A stretch of DNA of 31,102 nt from CAYVWB01 sp964455395 (GTDB lineage Bacteria > Desulfobacterota > Desulfovibrionia > Desulfovibrionales > Desulfovibrionaceae): the NCBI GenBank assembly GCA_964455395.1, contig CAYVWB010000054.1, positions 1 through 31,102 on the forward strand, read 5' to 3'. The notes below the pieces were generated by a model. The model saw only the letters and a list, made by a program, of their open reading frames with translations, did no database searches and was not told where the DNA came from. Positions 1 through 7,599 of the stretch are shown one piece after another. Positions within the stretch are counted from its first letter, which is position 1, and the number at the start of each line of letters is the position of its first letter. The position numbers were made by a program, and so were the translations under genes.

Positions 1-68
1 AGAGGGGAAGCCTCGTCATGCGGCGGAGGGGAAGCCTCGTCAAGGGGGAGACGCGCGGCGTGGCTCAT
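1..68 (-). CDS. Start of an unidentified gene of the aldehyde oxidoreductase cluster (partial)
   Basis: Only the first 22 codons are in the window; the frame stays open to the left edge. The ATG at 68-66 overlaps the TGA of the preceding redox-protein gene (ATGA overlap), and a GGAGG ribosome binding site lies five bases upstream, so a translated start here is well supported. The visible residues (MSHAARLPLDEASP, then a near repeat HDEASPL) show no domain. In Desulfovibrio the small redox protein of this cluster is, as I recall, followed by a methyltransferase-family gene, so this could be its start, but the visible part cannot show that. Confidence 0.5.
   Translation of the reverse strand, partial: MSHAARLPLDEASPPPHDEASP
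2..42. repeat. Direct repeat, 17 bp, two copies
   Basis: The 17-mer GAGGGGAAGCCTCGTCA occurs at 2-18 and again at 26-42, separated by seven bases. Both copies lie inside the presumed start of the gene that runs off the left edge, where they encode the repeated peptide DEASP. Each copy also holds the short inverted pair GAGG/CCTC. A local duplication in an N-terminal linker is the simplest reading. Confidence 0.7.
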
Positions 69-283
69 TTGTCCTCCAAAACCTGCTCCACTTCAAGAAT
101 CTTGCCCATGGCGAGCTCCTCCGGCACCAACGCCAGTCCGCAGGATCTGCAGACGGGAAGCTCCACGTCGAAGACGCTGCCCAGGTACGCGAGCTGCGCC
201 TTGCCCGGGTGCAGGGGCTCGCCGCACGCCGCACAAATCCAGCCTTCGTAACGCGCGATGATGTCAGGAAATTGCTGCATCAT
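65..283 (-). CDS. Small two-CxxC redox protein of the aldehyde oxidoreductase cluster
   Basis: A 72-residue protein with two CxxC pairs, Cys17-Cys20 (ICAAC) and Cys45-Cys48 (CRSC), spaced as in a zinc ribbon or rubredoxin-like metal site; no signal peptide or membrane segment. It starts at 283 with ATGATG, the first ATG overlapping the TGA of the upstream flavoprotein gene; an AGGA lies about ten bases upstream. Its length and position match a small family annotated in Desulfovibrio as a DVU_1557-type redox protein (from memory). Translational coupling to the aldehyde oxidoreductase partner suggests that it binds a metal and either carries electrons or assists assembly. Its reaction is not known to me. 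Confidence 0.8.
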   Translation of the reverse strand: MMQQFPDIIARYEGWICAACGEPLHPGKAQLAYLGSVFDVELPVCRSCGLALVPEELAMGKILEVEQVLEDK

Positions 284-2637
284 TCCAGTCCTTTGAGGTC
301 CATACGATGACTCCAGGCGCGGTGCGCTCGATACCCCTCGTCCTCCGGGGAATATTCCACCCAGTACGTGACCGCCGCGGGTTTGTGTACGGCGATGCGT
401 CGGCCGGTTTCGGGGTGCTCCATACGCTTGCCCGTGGTCTCGGCGTGGTGGATGGCGCGCTGCATGTCCTCCGTGAGGATGCGCCGGGCGTCCACCGCCT
501 GGATGACTTCGGGAGCGAGCGCAAGGGGGATGCGCAAGGCCTCGTCCAAGGGGGCGGGCTCCTCGTTCCAGAGTTCCCGGCGCAGGGTGCGGACCAGCCG
601 GGCGCGTTGTTCGTGTTTGTCCGCCATGCCCGGACTGCTGCGGATGAGCGGATGCGGCGCCGCCTCGTGCGGCTTGCCGGCGTCGGGGAAGAGCAGGTCC
701 AGCATGTGGAGGACGGGGGCGCCGTCGCGGCTGAGGCTGTCCCGGCACATGGCGCAATACGCAAGGAAGGGCGCGGAGTTGGCGCTGGTGCGGCGGGCGA
801 CGACTTTGTCCGCCATGGCCGGGTTGGCGGCTTCCATGAGTCCACCGAAGCCGCAGCATTCCGTATGCTGTCCGGTGAGGTCCGGTTCCTGCACCCGCAT
901 GCCGAGCAGCCCGGCCAGGGTGCGCGCCGCCCTCCGGCCGGCCTCGTCATGCCGGGCGCTGCAGGGGTCGTGGATGGTGAGTTCGAGGCCTCCGTCGTCG
1001 GAGAGCGCAGCGCCGCCGGGCAGTGGGTTCTCGGCCACGACTTCCCAGACAGTGCGCAGGGACGCCTTCGGAATCTCCGGACAGCGCTCGCGGTATATGC
1101 GCAGGCATGTGGCGCAGGCGCAGAGCAGGACGGGTTCGCCCAGGGCGCGCCAATGGTTGAGCAGCGCGTCCCGCGTCCGATTGAAGACATCCTCCCGAGC
1201 CGCCCACTCGGCCGGGGCGCCGCAACAATGCAGCAACAACCCCACGCCGCCATCGAGCGCGCCGCGCAGGTGGGCGTACAGCGCCGCCGTCCGTTCGGGG
1301 TCCGCGCCGGCGAGTTGGCAACCGGGGACGAAGGCGTACGACGCCGTCCCGGTGGCGGGGTCGGGTTTCGCGAGCACGGCTGCTTCCGAGGTGTTGAAGG
1401 CGAGGTCGCGCAGGGCGAAATCGTGGGCCGAGGCGGGCATCTTGTTGGTGCGGACCATCTCCGCTCGAGCGATTTTGCAGAGCTCGCCCATGTGAAAATC
1501 GTTGGGGCAGACCTCGGCGCAGAGGCCGCAGACGCTGCAGGAGTCGATCATGGTATTGGCCTGCCGCAGCCCTTGTATCACAGAGAGATTGTTGTAGATT
1601 TCCCTTGCATACTTCTTCGGGTATCCTTTGTGGTGGGCAAGGTACGGGCAGACCTTCACGCACTCCATGCATTCGCACTGCAGGCATCGCGACGCTTCTC
1701 GGGCAGGCGCGTCGGGCGAGGACATCGGGTCCACGGCCGGTTCGGGCTCCACGTCCTGGATGCTGGTGAAAAGGCGCGTCTCGCAGGGGCCTTCCTTCTC
1801 CCGGGAAGCGGTAAGGGATGCGCGCTGCGCCATCCGGATGAGGGAGCCGGCCGCTTGTCGGCCATGGAGGACCGCTTCGATGGGGGAGAACTCCCGGCCG
1901 TGCACGGGCGCGCCCATGAGCATTCGGGAAAAGAGGTCGGACTGCTGAGCAAGTGGAACGAGACGTGAGACGGTATCGACGGCGTCCAGGGCTTCCGGAC
2001 CAAGTCCCAGCCGCTCCGGCAGAGTGGCGAGGGCGAGGTCGTCCATGCCAAGGTAGACGCCCACATGGTCTGCGAGCAGCGCGTCCACGGTCTCGGGAGT
2101 GAGCGTGACGCCGAACTCCATGTCCACGCCAAGGGCTTGCAGCGCGGCCGTTTCCTTGGCCAACGCTTCACGGGGAAGCGTCTCCTCGGGATACGCCTGC
2201 AGCACGCCGCCCGCCTCCGCTGCGGGAGTCATCACGCGTACGCGGTAGCCCTTGCGGATGAGGTCCGAAGCCGCGACGAGGCTGCTCAGTCCCGCGCCGA
2301 GGATGGCCGCGGCGGCGTCTTTCCGGGGCGTGGGGATGCGCCGGGGTTCGGCGTCGCTGGCCTGGACGCAGGCGCGCTCCAACGCGCCGATGCGGATGGG
2401 CGCGTCCACGTCGCCGCGGCGGCATTTCGTCTCGCAAGGATGATCGCAGATGCGACCCAGCACCCCGGGCAGGGGCATGGTCTTGGCGAGCGTTTTGCGG
2501 GCGTCGTCCGTCTTGCCGGCGGCCAACAGGCGGGTGAAGGCGCGCACGTCCACATGGATGGGGCACGCTGCCTGGCAGAAGGGTTGCTCCTCCTGAATGC
2601 AAAGCCCTTCCCAGTGGCGGAGATCTTCTTGCTCCAT
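280..2637 (-). CDS. GltD/HdrD-like iron-sulfur protein with two CCG domains (pyridine nucleotide-disulfide oxidoreductase/dicluster-binding protein)
   Basis: 785 residues from the ATG at 2637. The N-terminus resembles the iron-sulfur part of GltD (Cys21, Cys25, Cys64, Cys68, Cys72). A Rossmann-like stretch around 110-140 follows, but its glycine motif reads GAGLSS rather than GxGxxG, and no second NAD(P)-binding GxGxxA is visible. Then come a cysteine group (318-330) and a canonical CxxCxxCxxxCP ferredoxin motif (367-377). Two CCG domains like those of HdrB/HdrD follow (Cys440, 471-472, 508, 511 and Cys559, 594-595, 628, 631), then a C-terminal region of about 110 residues that I do not recognise. 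It lies 149 bases after mop and is probably co-transcribed. The likely role is to pass electrons from the aldehyde oxidoreductase to a disulfide or quinone-type acceptor; that is inference. An in-frame GTG at 2745 is a weaker alternative start. Confidence 0.88.
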   Translation of the reverse strand: MEQEDLRHWEGLCIQEEQPFCQAACPIHVDVRAFTRLLAAGKTDDARKTLAKTMPLPGVLGRICDHPCETKCRRGDVDAPIRIGALERACVQASDAEPRRIPTPRKDAAAAILGAGLSSLVAASDLIRKGYRVRVMTPAAEAGGVLQAYPEETLPREALAKETAALQALGVDMEFGVTLTPETVDALLADHVGVYLGMDDLALATLPERLGLGPEALDAVDTVSRLVPLAQQSDLFSRMLMGAPVHGREFSPIEAVLHGRQAAGSLIRMAQRASLTASREKEGPCETRLFTSIQDVEPEPAVDPMSSPDAPAREASRCLQCECMECVKVCPYLAHHKGYPKKYAREIYNNLSVIQGLRQANTMIDSCSVCGLCAEVCPNDFHMGELCKIARAEMVRTNKMPASAHDFALRDLAFNTSEAAVLAKPDPATGTASYAFVPGCQLAGADPERTAALYAHLRGALDGGVGLLLHCCGAPAEWAAREDVFNRTRDALLNHWRALGEPVLLCACATCLRIYRERCPEIPKASLRTVWEVVAENPLPGGAALSDDGGLELTIHDPCSARHDEAGRRAARTLAGLLGMRVQEPDLTGQHTECCGFGGLMEAANPAMADKVVARRTSANSAPFLAYCAMCRDSLSRDGAPVLHMLDLLFPDAGKPHEAAPHPLIRSSPGMADKHEQRARLVRTLRRELWNEEPAPLDEALRIPLALAPEVIQAVDARRILTEDMQRAIHHAETTGKRMEHPETGRRIAVHKPAAVTYWVEYSPEDEGYRAHRAWSHRMDLKGLE

Positions 2638-2786
2638 GTGGCGGTCCCGGTGTTCGCGCGGCGCGACCTGGGTCGGCGCCTGCGCGGTGAAATTTGGGCC
2701 TCGGCCCGGGTCTGCGCTCCCGGACCGAGGCGATGGAGGATGCACAGACGAATTGCTTCATCTGAGCTGCTCTGGCGCTCCGGGGG

Positions 2787-5507
2787 CTATCCTTTGAGCG
2801 CTGCGAGCACTTTTTCAGGCCGTGCGGGCAGATGCGTGATGCGCGCGCCGCAGGCGTTGTAGATGGCGTTGGCGATGGAGGCGTGGGGGCAGGTGAGCGG
2901 AAGTTCGCCCGTACCGCCCGCGCCGAAGGGGCCATCCTTGCGTGGGGTTTCGACGTAGAGCAGTTCCATGTCGTCGGGGATCTGCTTGATGTAAGGGAAG
3001 CCCGCGCCCACCAGGGTGGAGTGCTTCTTGATGTCCTCGAAGTCCTCTGTGAGGGCGAGGCCGACGCCTTGGGCGATGCCGCCCCACATCTGGCCGTCCA
3101 CGGCGAGTTTGTTGTTGATCTTGCCCACGTCCGCGATGAGGGTCATCTTGTCCACCACGGTCTCGCCGGTGTCGGTGTTCACGGTCACTTCAGCCATGAA
3201 GACGCCGTACATGTAGACGACAAAGGGGCAGCCCTGACCGTCGGCGTCGCAGTGCGTCCCGGCGTTGGCGGTGAAGTTGCCCACGTATTTCAGCGGTTTG
3301 TCCGCATCCACCATTTCCTGATAGGTGTGGAAGCCGCCGCCGGGTTTCTTCATGCCTTCCAGCAGCTTCTCGCAGGCGTCCTTGATGGCGTTGCCGGTTA
3401 TCACCTGTTGGCGGGAGCCGCCGGAGGGGCCGGAGTTGGGTGTCTTGTCCGTGTCGGGCCAAGTGAACTTGATCTGCTCGGGAGTGAACCCGGCGACTTT
3501 GAGGGCCTCGTGCGCGGTGCCCACGCAGCCGATGTCCGCGCCTTGGCCGTGGTCCTCCCAGGAGGTGGCCACGGTCACCGTGCCGTCCGGGTTCAGTGTG
3601 GCCCAGGCTTCGGAAGTGTCCGGGCCGTCCAGGCCGCAGCCGTAGACGCCCACGGAGACGCCCACGCCCTTCTTCAGGTTGCCGTTGGATTCGGCCTTGG
3701 CCTTCTCCAGTGCGGCTTTGTACTTGGGCCGAAGGGTATCGATCATCTCGGGCAGGCTGTACACTTCGGGGGCCTGTCCTGTGGGGTTGGTGGAGCCTTC
3801 GCGGTAGACGTTCTTGTAGCGCAGCTCCAGGGGGTCCATACCGAGCTTTTCCGCCAGCATGTCCATGAGCGATTCGGAGGAGAACTCCGACTGCGGCGAA
3901 CCGTAGCCACGGAAGGCGGAGCCCCAGCTGTGGTTGGTGCAGACGGTGCGGCCCATGCCCCGGATGTTCGGGATATCGTAGCCCGCGCCGATGAACTGCA
4001 CGCCCCGCAGGGTGAGGAGGTCGCCGAATTCCGAGTAGGGGCCGTGGTCCACGGTCCAATCGGACTCCATGGCCTTGAGCGTGCCGTCCTTGTCCGCGGC
4101 GAACTTCACGTTGACGAACCAGGGGGAGCGCTTGCCGGTGTAGGTCTGCTGCTGGAAGTAGTTGTAGCGCAACACGCAGGGCCGGCCGGTGGCCAGGGTG
4201 GCCACGCCCAGAAGCGCTTCCATGGTGGGGCTGAACTTGTAGCCGAAAGTGCCGCCCATGGGGTTGGAGGCGACCACGAGCTGGTCCGGCTCCAGGCCCA
4301 GACCGGGGGCGATCATCAGCATGTGCAGGTGCACGCCGATGGACTTGGAATGAATGTGCAGCTTGCCGTCGTCGCCCATGTAGGAGAAGCCGACGTCCGG
4401 CTCGATGGGCATGTGCGGCTGACGGCCCACGTAGAAATCGCCTTCCACGGTGACATCCGCCGAAGCGAAGATGGGCGCGGTGTCCTCGCCCTTGTTGATG
4501 GGGGATTCGTAGTAGACGTTGGGCGTGCCGGGGTGGATCTCGATGGCGTCCTCGGCCATGGCGTCCAGCGCGTTCATGTACGCGGGCAGCTCTTCAAGCT
4601 CCACCTTGACCTTGGCGGCGGCGGCGCGAGCGTTCTTTTCCGTATCCGCGCAGATGATGGCGATGGCGTCCCCGAACTGGAAGATCTTGTCCTCGCAGAG
4701 GATGGGCCGATCCCAGCCGTCGCCCTTGTTGGTGGGGAAGGTGATGAGGCCGGTGATGCGGTTCTTGCCCTTCACGTCCTTGGCGGTGAGCACGGCGTGC
4801 ACGCCGGGCATGGTCTCGGCTTCGCTGGTGTCCACGCCTTTGATGTTCGCATGGGAGACCTCGGCCTGCACCAAAGCGAGCTGCAAGGTGTTGTCTGGCA
4901 GCTTCAGCCCCAGGTCCGCGCCGTAGTCCAGCGTGCCGGTCACCTTGGCCACGGCAGTGGGGCGTGGGTACTTGGAGCCCCAGATGGCGCCGTCTGCAGG
5001 CAGCTTGAAGAGCAGCTCTTCGGCCTTCATCTCGCCACGCACGACCTTGGCGGCGTCCATCACGGCGTCCACCAGGGGCTTGTAGCCGGTGCAGCGGCAA
5101 GCGTTGCGATGCTTCTGGAACCAGTCGCGCACTTCCTCGCGGGTGGGGTTTTCGTTGATGTCCAACAGGCCCTTGGCGGAGACGATGAAACCGGGAGAGC
5201 AGAAGCCGCACTGGGCGCCGCCGTGGAGGACCCAGGCGAGCTGCAGCGGGTGGAGATTGTCCGGACAGCCCACGCCTTCGATGGTGGTGATGAGGGCGCC
5301 GTCGTCCACTTTCTTCATCTTGATGGCGCAGGAACGCACGACCTTGCCGTTGATGATGACGCTGCACGCGCCGCACTGGGCCTGGTCGCAACCGATCTTC
5401 GTGCCCGTCAGGCCCAGCTGACCGCGCAACACGTTGGCCAGGGATTCTTCCGGGTCGACGAACAGGTTCTGCTCGACGCCGTTGACGTTGATCACCTTTT
5501 GGAACAT
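2787..5507 (-). CDS. mop: Molybdenum aldehyde oxidoreductase (xanthine oxidase family)
   Basis: 906 residues, close to the 907 of Desulfovibrio gigas aldehyde oxidoreductase, which oxidises aldehydes to carboxylic acids with molybdopterin cytosine dinucleotide and two [2Fe-2S] clusters. The plant-type cluster ligands are Cys40, Cys45, Cys48 and Cys60; the second cluster uses Cys100, Cys103, Cys137 and Cys139, the same numbering as in D. gigas. The two molybdenum-binding domains fill residues from about 190 on, and the catalytic glutamate of the GTGELPLT motif is Glu868. There is no FAD domain, so electrons must leave through another protein, plausibly the gene downstream. The ATG at 5507 has an AAGGAG site eleven bases upstream. 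No signal peptide, so cytoplasmic. Confidence 0.97.
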   Translation of the reverse strand: MFQKVINVNGVEQNLFVDPEESLANVLRGQLGLTGTKIGCDQAQCGACSVIINGKVVRSCAIKMKKVDDGALITTIEGVGCPDNLHPLQLAWVLHGGAQCGFCSPGFIVSAKGLLDINENPTREEVRDWFQKHRNACRCTGYKPLVDAVMDAAKVVRGEMKAEELLFKLPADGAIWGSKYPRPTAVAKVTGTLDYGADLGLKLPDNTLQLALVQAEVSHANIKGVDTSEAETMPGVHAVLTAKDVKGKNRITGLITFPTNKGDGWDRPILCEDKIFQFGDAIAIICADTEKNARAAAAKVKVELEELPAYMNALDAMAEDAIEIHPGTPNVYYESPINKGEDTAPIFASADVTVEGDFYVGRQPHMPIEPDVGFSYMGDDGKLHIHSKSIGVHLHMLMIAPGLGLEPDQLVVASNPMGGTFGYKFSPTMEALLGVATLATGRPCVLRYNYFQQQTYTGKRSPWFVNVKFAADKDGTLKAMESDWTVDHGPYSEFGDLLTLRGVQFIGAGYDIPNIRGMGRTVCTNHSWGSAFRGYGSPQSEFSSESLMDMLAEKLGMDPLELRYKNVYREGSTNPTGQAPEVYSLPEMIDTLRPKYKAALEKAKAESNGNLKKGVGVSVGVYGCGLDGPDTSEAWATLNPDGTVTVATSWEDHGQGADIGCVGTAHEALKVAGFTPEQIKFTWPDTDKTPNSGPSGGSRQQVITGNAIKDACEKLLEGMKKPGGGFHTYQEMVDADKPLKYVGNFTANAGTHCDADGQGCPFVVYMYGVFMAEVTVNTDTGETVVDKMTLIADVGKINNKLAVDGQMWGGIAQGVGLALTEDFEDIKKHSTLVGAGFPYIKQIPDDMELLYVETPRKDGPFGAGGTGELPLTCPHASIANAIYNACGARITHLPARPEKVLAALKG

Positions 5508-5694
5508 GCTTTTACCACTCCTTTCCGTGACAGGTTAGGGGCGGCGGGGCGGCTGTTCGCGTGCGGATCGGATCGTGTTGGCGCATGTTCGCGTCCACAG
5601 CTGCAGCCTTCCCGCCTCATCCATGGCCCTTCATGATCGCCCCCCAGGCGACACGCCGAAAGCCGAAACGGGAGCGTTTTCCACTACCTATTCC
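5508..5694. other. Intergenic region upstream of mop
   Basis: 187 bases between the molybdopterin-binding gene and mop. On the mop strand it contains a small stem, TCGCC/GGCGA with loop TGGGG (near 5650), followed by a purine-rich stretch and the AAGGAG ribosome binding site of mop. I see no convincing sigma-70 or sigma-54 promoter and cannot match it to the molybdenum cofactor riboswitch by eye. No gene is evident. Confidence 0.5.
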
Positions 5695-6732
5695 TCAAGA
5701 CCCTTTGCCGAAGCCGCAGACGGGATAGCGGCACTCGGCGCAGCCAGCGCAGTAGCCTCCATGGCCCAGGGCCACGACATCCTCGCGGGTGACCACTTCC
5801 CCGGCCACGATGCGCGTGACCACGAGATCGAAGATGCTCGCGCGCGCGTACATCACGCAGCCGGGCAGCCCCACCACAGGGACGTCCCGATCGCCGTGAC
5901 GCACGTACGCCAGCATGAACATGGCGCCGGGGAACGTGGGCGCGCCGTACGTCACCACCTGCCCACCCGCTTGACGGATGGCCGTGGGCGTGAGGTCGTC
6001 GGGGTCCACGCTCATGCCGCCGGTCACGGCGATGAGCTCCGCTCCTTCCTCCAGAAATTCGTGAATGGCCGCCACGGTCATGGCGTCGTCGTCCGGCGTG
6101 AAGCGCTGATCCATCACCAGGCAGCCGTATTCTGAAAATTTGCGGCGCAGCACGGGACCGAACTTGTCTTCGATGCGGCCATGGTAGACCTCGCCCCCTG
6201 TGGTCACCACCCCCACCCGCAGGCTGCGGAAGGGCTTGACCTCCAGGATGGGCGCTTGGCTGCGGCAGATGGCCTCCACGTGGCGCAGCTTCTCTTCCCG
6301 CACGGCAAGGGGAACCACCCGCGCTCCGGCCACGGCGCGGCCCTTGGCGGTCTGCTGGCCGTTGTGGATGGTGGCCACCACGATCTCTTCAATGGCGTTC
6401 ACAGCATGCAGCGCCTTCACGTTCACGCGCAGGAGACCGTCCCGCGCGGCCAGCAGGTTCACACGTCCCTCGCTGACAGCAGAGAACGCCAAGCCCTCGC
6501 CAGCCAACGCCGTGGCCATGCGGAGCGCGGCGTCGTCTTCATGGACGAAACCCTCGGCCGGGTCGTATACGTAGATGCGCTCCTTGCCGAGATCGAGCAA
6601 TGTGGGGACATCCTCGGCGCGGATGACGTGCCCGCGCTTGAAGGCGCGGCCTTTGAACTCGCCGGGGGCGATGCGCGTGATGTCGTGTCTGAGCACGGCG
6701 CCGACGGCTTCCTGAACAGGGATGGACTTCAT
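5695..6732 (-). CDS. MoeA-like molybdopterin-binding protein with C-terminal cysteine motif
   Basis: 345 residues. The middle and C-terminal parts carry the MoaB/Mog fold seen in MoeA: VGVVTTGGE (173-181) and the TGGMSVDPDD loop (237-246), which bind the pterin and mark molybdenum insertion or sensing proteins. The N-terminal third (VQEAVGAVLRHDITRI) resembles the MoeA entry strand. The last 18 residues add four cysteines, Cys328, 331, 334 and 339 (CxxCxxCx4C), which standard MoeA lacks. The start at 6732 has an AAGGA eight bases upstream; an in-frame start 14 codons earlier would run into the intergenic palindrome. It sits 187 bases ahead of mop on the same strand, so it probably helps molybdenum cofactor delivery to that enzyme (inference). 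Confidence 0.88.
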   Translation of the reverse strand: MKSIPVQEAVGAVLRHDITRIAPGEFKGRAFKRGHVIRAEDVPTLLDLGKERIYVYDPAEGFVHEDDAALRMATALAGEGLAFSAVSEGRVNLLAARDGLLRVNVKALHAVNAIEEIVVATIHNGQQTAKGRAVAGARVVPLAVREEKLRHVEAICRSQAPILEVKPFRSLRVGVVTTGGEVYHGRIEDKFGPVLRRKFSEYGCLVMDQRFTPDDDAMTVAAIHEFLEEGAELIAVTGGMSVDPDDLTPTAIRQAGGQVVTYGAPTFPGAMFMLAYVRHGDRDVPVVGLPGCVMYARASIFDLVVTRIVAGEVVTREDVVALGHGGYCAGCAECRYPVCGFGKGS

Positions 6733-6759
6733 TCGCGTTCCTTGCTCGCTGTGGTTGCG

Positions 6760-6773
6760 TGGTCGCGCGACCA
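6760..6773. promoter_or_regulatory. Perfect 14-bp palindrome between divergent genes
   Basis: TGGTCGCGCGACCA reads identically on both strands. It lies 28 bases ahead of the molybdopterin-binding gene and just upstream of an extended -10 element that faces the transposase-like gene, so a dimeric regulator bound here could act on both. It does not match the ModE consensus I know. Function is inferred only from symmetry and position. Confidence 0.4.
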
Positions 6774-6789
6774 TTTGTTATGTCTCGTC

Positions 6790-6798
6790 TGGCATAAT
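6790..6798 (+). promoter_or_regulatory. Extended -10 promoter element for the transposase-like gene
   Basis: TGGCATAAT fits the TGn plus TATAAT pattern at five of six hexamer positions. No good -35 box is found 17 bases upstream; that position partly overlaps the 14-bp palindrome at 6760-6773. The leader to the ATG at 6886 would be about 80 bases. Confidence 0.4.
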
Positions 6799-6885
6799 GC
6801 TGCGCGTCAAACTACCCCCTCAAGACAAGAACAGCCGATTTTTCATGGTCGAAAGGCATGAAAGGCGGGGCGCTCAGGAGAAGCC

Positions 6886-7599
6886 ATGGCCGCCAAGAAT
6901 CGCTACATCCCCCGCGCCAAGCTCTCGGAGCAGCAATTCCGCCAACTCGTGAGTCTCTTCGCGCTGGATCTGGAGGCGTCGCGCATCGCCAGCTCACTCG
7001 GCGTCTCTCGCAACACGGTCAACGGCTACCTCCGGCGAATCCGTCTCGTCATCGCTGAAGCGAGCTTCGCCGCAGCGCCGGAAGTGGAGTCTTTCTCCTG
7101 CGGCGGCGCGTTCTTCATGGTGGGTGAAGCCAAGGGCGGCTCCCGGTACTTCCACAAGGGGAGCAAGCTGTTCTTCGGCGTGCTGCGCGCAGACAACACG
7201 ATGCGGGCGGAGATTTTTCCGGAAGCCGCCTCCCGTGTGACCCGGGCCCTCTTGCGCATGGAACTGTACATCGAGGGCCAAGTCTACGAACAGGGAGAGA
7301 CGGATGGCGGCTGGCGCAGTTTCGAGCGCCGTTTGCGGGACGCGGAACGCGCTGTGTCTTTCGACGCGTGCCTTCAACGCAGACGTCGACCGGAAGAGAG
7401 CATTGCGGAATACATGCAATACTCCAGCAACCGACTGGAGAAGTTTCGGGGCGTGCGGGAGGACGTCATTCTATTGCACATGAAGGAATGTGAATTCAGG
7501 TTCAACCATCGCGGCCAGAACCTCTACACCGTGCTCATGCGGCTTCTGGATGGCTGCACAGAAGGGAACGGGTGCTCGTACAGAAGCGACGAGCAGTGA
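6886..7599 (+). CDS. IS1595-type transposase-like protein with lost catalytic residues (possibly domesticated)
   Basis: 237 residues, the only clear plus-strand gene. The N-terminus has the helix-turn-helix of IS1595/IS1016-type transposases (FALDLEASRIASSLGVSRNT, about 25-44), and the C-terminus keeps the family hallmark KECEFRFNHRG (200-210). Compared with family members recalled from memory, the first catalytic site (VDES) reads VES at 67-69, the third (IENFW) reads IAEYM at 173-177, and only the middle aspartate (Asp140 in TDGGW) remains. The frame is intact and has an AGGAG site six bases before the ATG, unlike a decaying copy. No terminal inverted repeats were found. It could be an inactive but intact transposase or a DNA-binding protein recruited for regulation. 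It is divergent from the molybdopterin-binding gene. Confidence 0.82.
   Translation: MAAKNRYIPRAKLSEQQFRQLVSLFALDLEASRIASSLGVSRNTVNGYLRRIRLVIAEASFAAAPEVESFSCGGAFFMVGEAKGGSRYFHKGSKLFFGVLRADNTMRAEIFPEAASRVTRALLRMELYIEGQVYEQGETDGGWRSFERRLRDAERAVSFDACLQRRRRPEESIAEYMQYSSNRLEKFRGVREDVILLHMKECEFRFNHRGQNLYTVLMRLLDGCTEGNGCSYRSDEQ

Noticed and set aside
2637..2745. Longer N-terminus of the dicluster protein from a GTG at 2745
   Set aside because: The added residues look like noncoding translation; the ATG at 2637 begins just before the conserved region. The upstream choice cannot be fully excluded.
5508..5694. Molybdenum cofactor riboswitch before mop
   Set aside because: Only a short stem was visible; the motif could not be matched by eye. 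A covariance-model search would be decisive.
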